DNA of 10,566 nt from positions 1 to 10,566 of the forward strand of contig DGEZ01000010.1 of the NCBI GenBank assembly GCA_002391425.1, read 5' to 3'. Below the pieces are notes generated by a model. It had not been told where the DNA came from. It saw nothing but the letters and a program-made list of their open reading frames with translations, and ran no database searches. This DNA comes from Micrococcales bacterium UBA3913 (lineage in GTDB: Bacteria; Actinomycetota; Actinomycetes; Actinomycetales; Microbacteriaceae). The position numbers and the translations under genes were made by a program. This document shows positions 1-6,651 of the stretch, in pieces (position 1 is the first letter of the stretch; the number at the start of each line of letters is the position of its first letter).

Positions 1-34
1 GTCTCGTGGGCTCGGAGATGTGTATAAGAGACAG
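1..34 (+). other. Illumina Nextera read-2 transposase adapter (synthetic)
   Basis: The first 34 bases match the Nextera read-2 adapter, ending in the 19-base Tn5 mosaic end AGATGTGTATAAGAGACAG at 16-34. This is library-preparation sequence left on a contig end, not genomic DNA. Genomic sequence starts at 35, in the middle of mltG. Read in the mltG frame, the adapter supplies a false GTG start at 20 and the peptide V/M-Y-K-R-Q, a known contaminant signature in predicted proteins. Confidence 0.97.
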
Positions 35-970
35 GAGGGAGACGGAGAAGGTGAGACGACGATCGTCATCGAATCGGGGGATTACGGCAGTCAGGTCGCG
101 GATACCCTCGAAGAGGCGGGAGGGATCAAGGACGCATCCAGCTTTTACAAGTACCTGCTCGCTCTGACAGAGGAACCGACCTTCCAGCCCGGAACGTACC
201 GGATGCGGTTGAAGATGTCGAATCAGGCCGCCTTGGCTGCTCTTGAGGACGACAGCAACCGAGTGACGCGTTCTGTGACCATTCCCGAAGGCTATACCGT
301 GAATCAGATTTTCGCCGCTCTCGAAGAGGTCGGGTTCTCTGCCGACGAGCTGTCGACACTACGAGCCGACCCGCAACAGTTCGGCCTGCCCGATGCTGCG
401 ATCGACCTCGAAGGATACCTCTTCCCCGCCACCTATGATTTTGACGACTCCACGACCGCTGAACAGGCCATCCAGACAATGGTGGACCGCATGGAGCAGT
501 CGCTAAACGATCTGGGCATCAGTATGGCGGACAGCCTGGACACGATCGTGCTCGCCTCGATCATCCAGAAAGAGGCCGGATCGAATGTGACGGACATGGC
601 GAAGATATCGCGTGTCTTCCTCAACCGGATCGACCAGGGCATGCTTCTGCAATCCGATGCGACTGTCGCCTATGGGGCAGGATCTCAAGGCACAGTCTGG
701 ACCACCTCCTCGCAACGAGCAGACGAGTCGAACCAGTTCAACACGTACGTGTATGAGGGGCTTCCCCCGGGTGCCATATCCAATCCGGGAGACGACGCCC
801 TGAGCGCAGCGGTGAACCCCGCGGATGGCGACTGGCTTTACTTCACCGTCGTGAACCTCTCCACCGGAGAAACAGTCTTCTCCGAAACCGACGATGAGCA
901 CTCTGCAGCAGTTGAGCAATTGCAGCAGTGGTGTGCGGAGTCAGATGAGAATGCCGCCTACTGTGGCTGA
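35..970 (+). CDS. mltG: Endolytic murein transglycosylase MltG (YceG-like), 5'-truncated
   Basis: C-terminal 311 residues of MltG, a membrane-anchored lytic transglycosylase that cleaves nascent glycan strands and is thought to set their length during cell-wall synthesis. The fragment begins in the extracytoplasmic region. A LysM-like part carries the family pattern of a valine/isoleucine-rich strand, then PGTYRM and a VTIPEGYTVNQI segment, followed by the YceG catalytic domain. The catalytic glutamate is in ASIIQKEAG (codon 572-574), followed by the conserved SRVFLNRI and LQSDATVAYG stretches and the GLPPGAISNPG motif near the C-terminus. The N-terminal cytoplasmic tail and single membrane helix expected in the family are missing because the contig starts here. 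The GTG at 20 lies in adapter sequence and is not a real start. The 3' end overlaps aroE by about 26 bases. mltG upstream of aroE is the usual actinobacterial order. Confidence 0.93.
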   Translation, partial: EGDGEGETTIVIESGDYGSQVADTLEEAGGIKDASSFYKYLLALTEEPTFQPGTYRMRLKMSNQAALAALEDDSNRVTRSVTIPEGYTVNQIFAALEEVGFSADELSTLRADPQQFGLPDAAIDLEGYLFPATYDFDDSTTAEQAIQTMVDRMEQSLNDLGISMADSLDTIVLASIIQKEAGSNVTDMAKISRVFLNRIDQGMLLQSDATVAYGAGSQGTVWTTSSQRADESNQFNTYVYEGLPPGAISNPGDDALSAAVNPADGDWLYFTVVNLSTGETVFSETDDEHSAAVEQLQQWCAESDENAAYCG

Positions 971-1808
971 ACGGCGTGAGTACGGTGTCGTGGGCGACCC
1001 CATAGCGCATTCGCTGTCGCCGGCGATACATCAGGCTGCGTACCGCGTGCTGGACCTGCCGTGGGAGTACCACCGGTTCCGCGTGCCACAGGGCGAGTTG
1101 TCGCGCTTTCTCGCCCAGCATCCAGGGCTTTCTGGGCTCAGCGTGACTATGCCGCTGAAGGCCGAGGCCTTTTCGCTTTCCACCGAAGCCCTACCTCGGG
1201 CTCAGGAGACCGGACTGGCGAATACTCTCGTGCGCGATGATACCGACCGTGCCATCCGGGCAGACAACACAGATATTCTCGGGATGCTCGATGCCCTCAC
1301 ACCCCGGGTGAAACGTCCAGATCAGGTTCTCGTCGTGGGGTCCGGGGCAACGGCGTTATCGGCGGTGCACGCGTTGGCCAGGTGGGGAGTCGGCACGGTC
1401 ACTGTCCTGGCTCGTCGGCAGGAGGCGACGCGCGCTCTCGCGCAGCGTGCCGCAGCGTGCGGGCTGAGTACCCAGATTGCTCCGTGGGGGGACGCGGTCA
1501 CGGCCGAAGCGGTCATCAACACCCTCCCCGGCCCGGTCTCCTCAGCAACGGACATTCGCCCCGACGGCGAGGCCCCGTGGATGCTCGCTGTCGGCTACGG
1601 CGCCAACGTCCACCGTCACGACACGTGGAACGCTGCCGGGGGGAGGCTCATCGATGGCCGGTGGATGCTCCTGTACCAAGCGGTGTACCAAATCCGCTTA
1701 TTCCTGGAGGGGGCCCCGGACAGGCCGCTTCCAGACGAGGGCCGGGTGATCGCAGCGATGACGGCGGTGCTCTTCGAAGGAGAGCACCCGGATGTGGGAA
1801 GATCATAA
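945..1808 (+). CDS. aroE: Shikimate dehydrogenase AroE
   Basis: 287-residue NADP-dependent shikimate dehydrogenase, which reduces 3-dehydroshikimate to shikimate in the cytosol. The N-terminal substrate domain has the shikimate-binding SLSPAIHQAAY (23-33), the catalytic lysine K72 in VTMPLK and the catalytic aspartate D110 in ADNTD. The nucleotide-binding domain has GSGATALSA (132-140) and NTLPG (192-196). The C-terminal YQAVYQIRLFLEG replaces the more usual HQG-type segment but keeps the glutamine. I chose ATG 945 because GGAG at 937-940 precedes it and the longer frame from 894 adds only residues read from inside mltG. ATG 951, two codons on, is equally possible and has more usual spacing from that GGAG. 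The start lies inside the end of mltG, which suggests coupled translation, and aroC follows after 2 bases. Confidence 0.93.
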   Translation: MRMPPTVAERREYGVVGDPIAHSLSPAIHQAAYRVLDLPWEYHRFRVPQGELSRFLAQHPGLSGLSVTMPLKAEAFSLSTEALPRAQETGLANTLVRDDTDRAIRADNTDILGMLDALTPRVKRPDQVLVVGSGATALSAVHALARWGVGTVTVLARRQEATRALAQRAAACGLSTQIAPWGDAVTAEAVINTLPGPVSSATDIRPDGEAPWMLAVGYGANVHRHDTWNAAGGRLIDGRWMLLYQAVYQIRLFLEGAPDRPLPDEGRVIAAMTAVLFEGEHPDVGRS

Positions 1809-1810
1809 CT

Positions 1811-3004
1811 ATGCTCCGATGGTTGACAGCCGGCGAATCTCATGGGCCGGAATTGATTGCAGTGATGGAGGGGCTTCCCGCAGGGGTGCCTGTCAGTCGG
1901 GAGGCGATCAGCGCGGACTTGGCTCGCCGCCGGCTCGGCTACGGGCGTGGAGCCCGCATGGGGTTTGAACAAGATCAGGTCACCGTCTCGGCCGGGGTGC
2001 GGCACGGACTGTCGCTGGGCTCGCCTATTGCCATCAGGATCGGCAACACGGAGTGGCCCAAGTGGGAAAAGGTGATGAGTCCGGATCCGGTCGATCCGGC
2101 CGAGCTCACGGGCGCTCGAGCCGCTGCGCTCACGCGGCCGCGCCCCGGACATGCGGACCTCGTCGGCATGCAGAAGTACGGTTTCACGGAGGCCCGTCCC
2201 GTCCTGGAACGTGCCAGCGCACGGGAGACGGCGGCGCGCGTCGCACTCGGCGCGATTGCACGCGGCTTCCTGTCCGAGCTGGGCATTCGCCTCGTCTCGC
2301 ACACGGTCTCCATCGGCGCAGCGGCGAGCACGGGCGAGATTCTGCCCGTGCCGGAAGACACCGCCACGCTCGACGCAGACCCAGTCCGGTGCATCGACCC
2401 AGAAGCATCGGCCCGGATGGTCGAGGAAATCGATGACGCACACCGCGCGGGGGACACCCTCGGGGGCGTTGTGGAGGTGCTGTCCTACGGGGTGCCGCCC
2501 GGACTCGGGTCCCACGTGCAGTGGGATCGTCGGCTCGACGCACGGCTCGCGGGGGCGTTGATGAGCATCCAGGCGATCAAGGGGGTCGAGGTCGGTGACG
2601 GCTTCGCCCTCGCGCAACGGCGCGGGTCACGTGCGCACGATGAGATCGTGCGCGGTGAGAACGGTGTGCTTCGGCGTTCCAGCGGCCATGCCGGGGGCAC
2701 CGAGGGCGGTATGAGCACGGGGGAGGTGCTCCGCGTTCGTGCGGCGATGAAGCCGATCGCGACGGTGCCTCACGCGTTACACACGGTGGATGTGGCCACT
2801 GGCGAGGCTGCCGCTGCGCACCATCAGCGTTCAGACGTCTGCGCCGTGCCTGCTGCCGGCGTTGTCGCGGAAGCGATGGTGGCACTTGTGCTTGCCGAGG
2901 CAGCACTGGAGAAGTTCGGCGGGGACTCCATTGCGGAGACCGTGCGCAACCTCGCCGCATACGAGCAGGCCATTCCGGAGAATCTTCATTCGGTCGGTTG
3001 GTGA
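1811..3004 (+). CDS. aroC: Chorismate synthase AroC
   Basis: 397-residue chorismate synthase, the last enzyme of the shikimate pathway. It converts 5-enolpyruvylshikimate-3-phosphate to chorismate by a 1,4-anti-elimination that needs reduced FMN. Family signatures are in order: GESHGPEL with H11, RPGHADL with H114 (the two conserved catalytic histidines), the glycine-rich SGHAGGTEGGMSTG around residues 297-310, and RSDVCAVPAAG near the C-terminus. Length is normal for the bacterial monofunctional form. ATG 1811 is chosen over the longer open frame from 1382 because homology begins at MLRWLTAGESHG and GGGAAG at 1796-1801 sits 9 bases upstream; the extra upstream codons are an out-of-frame reading of aroE. 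It starts 2 bases after aroE and ends 7 bases before aroK. No reductase domain is fused, so reduced FMN must come from elsewhere. Confidence 0.97.
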   Translation: MLRWLTAGESHGPELIAVMEGLPAGVPVSREAISADLARRRLGYGRGARMGFEQDQVTVSAGVRHGLSLGSPIAIRIGNTEWPKWEKVMSPDPVDPAELTGARAAALTRPRPGHADLVGMQKYGFTEARPVLERASARETAARVALGAIARGFLSELGIRLVSHTVSIGAAASTGEILPVPEDTATLDADPVRCIDPEASARMVEEIDDAHRAGDTLGGVVEVLSYGVPPGLGSHVQWDRRLDARLAGALMSIQAIKGVEVGDGFALAQRRGSRAHDEIVRGENGVLRRSSGHAGGTEGGMSTGEVLRVRAAMKPIATVPHALHTVDVATGEAAAAHHQRSDVCAVPAAGVVAEAMVALVLAEAALEKFGGDSIAETVRNLAAYEQAIPENLHSVGW

Positions 3005-3011
3005 GTACGGC

Positions 3012-3563
3012 GTGAGCCTGAATAGACCTATTCTGCTCGTGGGGATGCCCGGGGTGGGCAAGTCGACGGTCGGCCGACTCGTGGCGGATGAGCTCCATGT
3101 TCCCCTCTCGGATACGGACGCGGTCGTGGAACGCGCAGCGGGATCCACGATCGCCGAGATCTTCGCCCGGGCTGGGGAACAAGAATTCAGGCGCCGGGAG
3201 ACGGCCGCACTCTCTGACGCCCTCCGTCAGTGCCATGTGGTTTCCGCCGGGGGCGGGGCCCCCGTGCAGCAGGAGAACAGGGACCTGCTTGCCCAGGCGT
3301 GGGTTGTGCACCTCGTGGGTGATGCTGCGGAGGTGTGGGGAAGGCTTCACCACAGCAGCGGGCGGCCGCTGCTGGCTGGGGGACGACCCGCCTGGGAACG
3401 CTTGTGGGCTGAACGCGCCTCCGTGTATGCGGCGGTGTCTGATGTGACGGTCCCGGTGACCGGACGGGCCCCGGAGCAGATTGCACAGGACATCCTTAGC
3501 GCCGCACGTACTGCCGGCGTGGCAGGAGTAGATGAGGCAGAGGAGATCAGCGATGACAGTTGA
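3012..3563 (+). CDS. aroK: Shikimate kinase AroK
   Basis: 183-residue shikimate kinase, which phosphorylates the 3-hydroxyl of shikimate with ATP. It is a P-loop NMP-kinase-like fold with all key positions visible: Walker A GMPGVGKS (11-18), the Mg/shikimate aspartates D34 and D36 in SDTD, the shikimate-binding arginine R60 in EFRRRE, the GGG Walker B-like turn at 80-82 (SAGGGAP), the lid arginine R118 in SSGRPLL, and R135 in ERASVYAAVS. The start is GTG 3012, 7 bases after aroC. The longer frame from 2790 is a shadow reading inside aroC, and homology starts at about SLNRPILLVG. No strong ribosome-binding site is seen, so translation is probably coupled to aroC. The C-terminal acidic tail (VDEAEEISDDS) overlaps the start of aroB by 11 bases. 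Confidence 0.95.
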   Translation: MSLNRPILLVGMPGVGKSTVGRLVADELHVPLSDTDAVVERAAGSTIAEIFARAGEQEFRRRETAALSDALRQCHVVSAGGGAPVQQENRDLLAQAWVVHLVGDAAEVWGRLHHSSGRPLLAGGRPAWERLWAERASVYAAVSDVTVPVTGRAPEQIAQDILSAARTAGVAGVDEAEEISDDS

Positions 3564-4632
3564 CGCACGTATACCGGTGACCACACCCACGGGGGCCGGA
3601 TATGACGTTGTGGTGGGCCGCTCTCTCACGGATGAGATCCGCATGAGCTTGGCTCCCGGCGTCGAGCAGGTTCTCATCGTCCACCAGCCCACACTTGCCG
3701 ACCAGGCGGAACGTCTGCGTCAAGAGCTTGCGCCATTGCAGGTGCTCTTGGCGGAGGTACCCGACGCAGAGGAGGGCAAACGGGTCGAGGTCGCCCAGTT
3801 CTGCTGGAAGATCCTCGGCGAAGCCGCGTTCACGCGGTCGGACGCTGTCATCGGGCTCGGTGGCGGCGCAGCCACCGATCTCGCCGGATGGGTCGCCGCT
3901 TCCTGGCTTCGCGGAATCCAGGTCATCCAGATCCCGACGTCGCTTCTGGCCATGGTCGATGCGGCGATCGGGGGGAAAACCGGGGTGAACACCGCAGAAG
4001 GAAAGAACCTCGTTGGCGCGTTCTACCCGCCGCGCGCGGTGATCGTCGACACGGACTTCCTTCCGACGGTTCCCGCGAACGAGCTCGTCGCAAGCTTCGG
4101 CGAGATCGTCAAATACGGCTTCATCGGGGCCCCCGACATCCTGGACCTGTTGGAGACGGATCCGAACGCCGCCCTGGACGTCCATGGGGACGTTTTGCCA
4201 CGGATCATTCGGGAATCCATCCAGCTCAAGGCGTCGGTCGTGTCGGAGGATTTTCGCGAGGCAGGCCAGCGCGAGATGCTCAACTACGGACACACCTTTG
4301 GGCATGCCGTCGAGTATTGCGAGCGGTACCGCTGGCGTCACGGCGCAGCCGTCTCCGTGGGAATGATGTTTGCGGCCGAACTCTCCCGGCTGCTCGGTCG
4401 GATCGACGATACCTGCGTGGAGCGTCACCGCAGCATCCTGACAGGCCTCGGCCTGCCGACCCGGTACCGCGGTGGGGCATGGGAGGAACTGTTCACGGCG
4501 ATGCACCGCGATAAGAAGGCACGCGGATCCGTGCTGCGGTTCGTGCTGCTCGGCAGGGATGGCCGCCCCGGCATCGTGGTCGGTCCTGACCCGCACCTTC
4601 TCGTCGCCGCCTACCAGGCGATTGCGGAATAG
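3553..4632 (+). CDS. aroB: 3-dehydroquinate synthase AroB
   Basis: 359-residue dehydroquinate synthase, which cyclises DAHP to 3-dehydroquinate using NAD and a divalent metal (the second step of the pathway). The NAD-binding segment is GLGGGAATDLAGW (101-113), followed by the diagnostic PTSLLAMVDAAIGGKTGVN (128-146). Metal ligands expected in the family are present: E184 in FGEIVKYG, H247 in NYGHTFGHAVE and H263 in RWRHGAAVS. Length is normal (about 350-370). ATG 3553 is chosen over the in-frame ATG at 3532 because AGGAG at 3541-3545 gives ideal 7-base spacing. It overlaps the last codons of aroK, an aroK-aroB pairing common in bacteria. Confidence 0.96.
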   Translation: MTVDARIPVTTPTGAGYDVVVGRSLTDEIRMSLAPGVEQVLIVHQPTLADQAERLRQELAPLQVLLAEVPDAEEGKRVEVAQFCWKILGEAAFTRSDAVIGLGGGAATDLAGWVAASWLRGIQVIQIPTSLLAMVDAAIGGKTGVNTAEGKNLVGAFYPPRAVIVDTDFLPTVPANELVASFGEIVKYGFIGAPDILDLLETDPNAALDVHGDVLPRIIRESIQLKASVVSEDFREAGQREMLNYGHTFGHAVEYCERYRWRHGAAVSVGMMFAAELSRLLGRIDDTCVERHRSILTGLGLPTRYRGGAWEELFTAMHRDKKARGSVLRFVLLGRDGRPGIVVGPDPHLLVAAYQAIAE

Positions 4633-4641
4633 GATGAGGGG

Positions 4642-5100
4642 ATGACCACCACGTCTCTGCTCGTGCTCAACGGGCCTAACCTCGGGAGGCTGGGTTCGCG
4701 CCAGCCCGATGTCTACGGTTCGATGGATTTCACCGCGATGTCGGCGCGTATTCGAGATTTCGCTGCCCAACGCGGCTTTTCCGCCGATGTCCGGCAAACG
4801 GATGATGAGTCCGAGCTCATCGGCTGGCTCCACGAGGCCGTGGATGCCCGTGTCGACGTGATCCTCAATCCTGCCGCGTTCACCCACTACTCGTACGCCC
4901 TGCACGACGCCGCTGTGCTCGTTCCCGATGCGGGCCTGATGCTTGTCGAGGTACACATCACGAATCCGCAGGCACGCGAACAGTTTCGGCACACCAGCGT
5001 CATTTCCTCGGTCGCCTCGGGAGTCATCATGGGGTTCGGGGTGAACTCCTACCTCCTGGCAGTAGAGGCGATCGCCGCAGTGCGCACGCCAACCCGGTAG
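4642..5100 (+). CDS. aroQ: Type II 3-dehydroquinate dehydratase AroQ
   Basis: 152-residue type II dehydroquinase, a dodecameric cytosolic enzyme that dehydrates 3-dehydroquinate to 3-dehydroshikimate through an enolate intermediate. The hallmark N-terminal segment LNGPNLGRLG (9-18) is followed by QPDVYG with the catalytic tyrosine Y25. NPAAFTHYSYALHDA (76-90) and VEVHITNP (102-109), with the catalytic histidine H105, complete the active site, and EQFRHTSVIS (113-122) is the conserved substrate-binding end. It is unrelated to type I AroD. It starts 9 bases after aroB, with a GAGGGG ribosome-binding site just upstream (about 4636-4641). The stop codon overlaps a candidate -10 element that may drive efp. 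Confidence 0.96.
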   Translation: MTTTSLLVLNGPNLGRLGSRQPDVYGSMDFTAMSARIRDFAAQRGFSADVRQTDDESELIGWLHEAVDARVDVILNPAAFTHYSYALHDAAVLVPDAGLMLVEVHITNPQAREQFRHTSVISSVASGVIMGFGVNSYLLAVEAIAAVRTPTR

Positions 5101-5103
5101 AAT
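5098..5103 (+). promoter_or_regulatory. Candidate -10 element for efp
   Basis: TAGAAT, a 5/6 match to TATAAT, overlaps the aroQ stop codon and lies about 49 bases before the efp start. No good -35 box is seen at 16-18 bases upstream. The 51-base gap is the widest inside the plus-strand block, so a separate efp-nusB-nrdR promoter here is plausible. This is inference from motif and spacing only. Confidence 0.35.
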
Positions 5104-5151
5104 CGACCATTGGCTATCCCAAAGACCCCAAGTGAATGAGAGAAGTTTCTC

Positions 5152-5709
5152 GTGGCAACGACGAATGATCTGAAAAATGGAACCGTGCTGAACATTGACG
5201 GTCAGCTGTGGACCGTCATCGAGTTCCAGCACGTCAAGCCGGGCAAGGGAGGCGCCTTCGTTCGCACGAAACTGAAGAATGTGCTCTCGGGCAAGGTGGT
5301 CGATCGCACCTTCAACGCGGGCATGAAGATCGAGACAGCGAACGTCGACAAGCGCGACATGCAGTACCTGTATCGCGATGGGGACGACTTTGTGTTCATG
5401 GATTCCGCGGACTACGACCAGATTCTCGTCCCGGGTGCGACCGTTGGGGATGCGGCCCATTACCTGCTGGAGAATCAGGACGTCGTCGTGGCCATCCACG
5501 ACGGAACGCCGCTGTACGTGGAGCTGCCCGCATCGGTCGTCCTTGAGATCACCTACACGGAACCCGGGTTGCAGGGTGATCGTTCCAGCGCGGGCACAAA
5601 GCCCGCGACGCTGGAAACCGGGTACGAGATCCAGGTCCCGCTGTTCGTGGAGGCTGGCACGAAGGTCAAGGTGGATACGCGTACCGGCGACTACCTCGGA
5701 CGTCAGTAG
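5152..5709 (+). CDS. efp: Elongation factor P
   Basis: 185-residue EF-P, which binds between the ribosomal P and E sites and rescues ribosomes stalled on polyproline. It has three domains: a KOW-like N-terminal domain with the loop KPGKGGAF (29-36) whose tip lysine K32 contacts the tRNA CCA end, an OB domain, and a C-terminal OB domain with the EF-P signature region (GLQGDRS, TKPATLETG, IQVPLFVEAG, VDTRTGDYLGR). Length is typical. The start is GTG 5152, preceded by the purine-rich GAGAGAAG at about 5138-5145. Actinobacterial EF-Ps I know have a PGKGP loop, whereas this one has PGKGG. No epmA, epmB or other modification gene is in the window. nusB follows after 6 bases, a common bacterial pairing. 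Confidence 0.97.
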   Translation: MATTNDLKNGTVLNIDGQLWTVIEFQHVKPGKGGAFVRTKLKNVLSGKVVDRTFNAGMKIETANVDKRDMQYLYRDGDDFVFMDSADYDQILVPGATVGDAAHYLLENQDVVVAIHDGTPLYVELPASVVLEITYTEPGLQGDRSSAGTKPATLETGYEIQVPLFVEAGTKVKVDTRTGDYLGRQ

Positions 5710-5715
5710 TTTTTC

Positions 5716-6126
5716 ATGAGCGCACGTACGAAGGCACGCAAGCGTGCCGTTGACCTGCTGTACAGCAGCGACGTCCTGGATCGTCCTCTGGCAGACGTGC
5801 TCGCTGCGGAAGCTGCCCGCGCCCTGGAGGAGCCGAGCAGGCGTGTGTCCTGGGAGTATGCGCGCACCATCGTCTCGGGGTACCAGGAACACGCCGATGT
5901 GATTGACGAGATGATTTCCTCCTACTCGCGGAACTGGTCACTCGTTCGGATGCCCGCCGTGGATCGCGCAATTCTGCGCGTCGCTGTCTGGGAGATCCTG
6001 TTCAACCCGGAGGTCCCGCGCCAGGTTGCCATTGCGGAAGCCGTGGGGCTGGCAGGGGAGTTGTCTACCGATGAGTCCGGGGCGTTCGTGAATGGACTGC
6101 TGGCCTCGATAGCCGCATCAGCGTAA
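5716..6126 (+). CDS. nusB: Transcription antitermination factor NusB
   Basis: 136-residue NusB. With NusE (ribosomal protein S10) it binds boxA RNA and supports antitermination in rRNA operons. The arginine- and lysine-rich N-terminus (SARTKARKRAVDLLYSSDV, residues 2-20) is the expected RNA-binding face. The C-terminal half carries the family pattern of a VDRAILRVAVWEILF helix, then VAIAEAVGLAGELS and a final FVNGLL segment (residues about 78-132). Length is normal. No clear Shine-Dalgarno sequence lies in the 6-base gap after efp, which holds a T-run, so it probably depends on coupled translation with efp. Confidence 0.94.
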   Translation: MSARTKARKRAVDLLYSSDVLDRPLADVLAAEAARALEEPSRRVSWEYARTIVSGYQEHADVIDEMISSYSRNWSLVRMPAVDRAILRVAVWEILFNPEVPRQVAIAEAVGLAGELSTDESGAFVNGLLASIAASA

Positions 6127-6136
6127 GGTCTACTGC

Positions 6137-6634
6137 ATGTTCTGCCCATTCTGTCGTCATCCAGATTCTCGAGTCGTCGACTCGCGCACCACAGACGACG
6201 GGACCGCGATTCGCCGGCGGCGACAATGCCCGGCATGTGGGCGACGATTCAGCACCACGGAGACAGCCAGTCTGCTTGTCGTCAAACGGTCTGGCGTGGT
6301 CGAGCCGTTCAGCCGTCAAAAAATCGTCACCGGTGTGCGCAAGGCCTGCCAGGGGCGTCCCGTCACGGAGTCAGACCTGGCGTTGCTCGCGCAGCAGGTT
6401 GAGGAGACGGTACGCGCGACGGGAATGAGCCAGGTGGATGCGAACGATATAGGCCTTGCTATTCTGCCGCCGCTGCGGGAACTTGACGAGGTCGCCTATC
6501 TGCGTTTCGCGAGCGTGTATCGAGCATTCGACTCCCTCGATGACTTTGAAAACGCGATCCGTGAACTGCGTTCCGACCACCACGAGGGCACGCCGTCGAC
6601 CGACGGGGACGAGCCGAATCGGGGCGTGCGCTAA
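6137..6634 (+). CDS. nrdR: Transcriptional repressor NrdR
   Basis: 165-residue NrdR, a nucleotide-sensing repressor of ribonucleotide reductase operons that binds paired NrdR boxes. The N-terminal zinc ribbon has C3/C6 (MFCPFC) and C31/C34 (CPAC), with RRRRQCPACGRRFSTTE typical of the family. The ATP-cone follows (about 48-138), starting VVKRSGVVEPFSRQKI and ending near YLRFASVYRAFDSLDDF. The acidic, polar tail (SDHHEGTPSTDGDEPNRG) is variable in the family. It starts 10 bases after nusB, and its ribosome-binding site (TAAGG at 6124-6128) overlaps the nusB stop. Neither a ribonucleotide reductase gene nor lexA is adjacent, so the regulated operon must be elsewhere. It converges on the DUF3043 gene with 17 bases between stops. 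Confidence 0.95.
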   Translation: MFCPFCRHPDSRVVDSRTTDDGTAIRRRRQCPACGRRFSTTETASLLVVKRSGVVEPFSRQKIVTGVRKACQGRPVTESDLALLAQQVEETVRATGMSQVDANDIGLAILPPLRELDEVAYLRFASVYRAFDSLDDFENAIRELRSDHHEGTPSTDGDEPNRGVR

Positions 6635-6651
6635 ACCGACGACGCGACCGA

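Noticed and set aside
20..34. An MltG start at GTG 20
   Set aside because: It lies within synthetic adapter sequence; the real start is off the contig.
1382..1810. A 143-codon N-terminal extension of AroC
   Set aside because: The residues are a shifted reading of aroE. Chorismate synthase homology and a ribosome-binding site point to ATG 1811.
5141..5152. A small inverted repeat (GAGAA/TTCTC) over the efp ribosome-binding site
   Set aside because: Five base pairs with a 2-base loop is too weak to support a regulatory hairpin.
3547..5892. A 781-codon minus-strand open frame opposite aroB, aroQ, efp and the start of nusB
   Set aside because: It is antisense to four clearly real genes, shows no recognisable domain, and is arginine/histidine/glycine-rich as expected from the complement of high-GC coding sequence.
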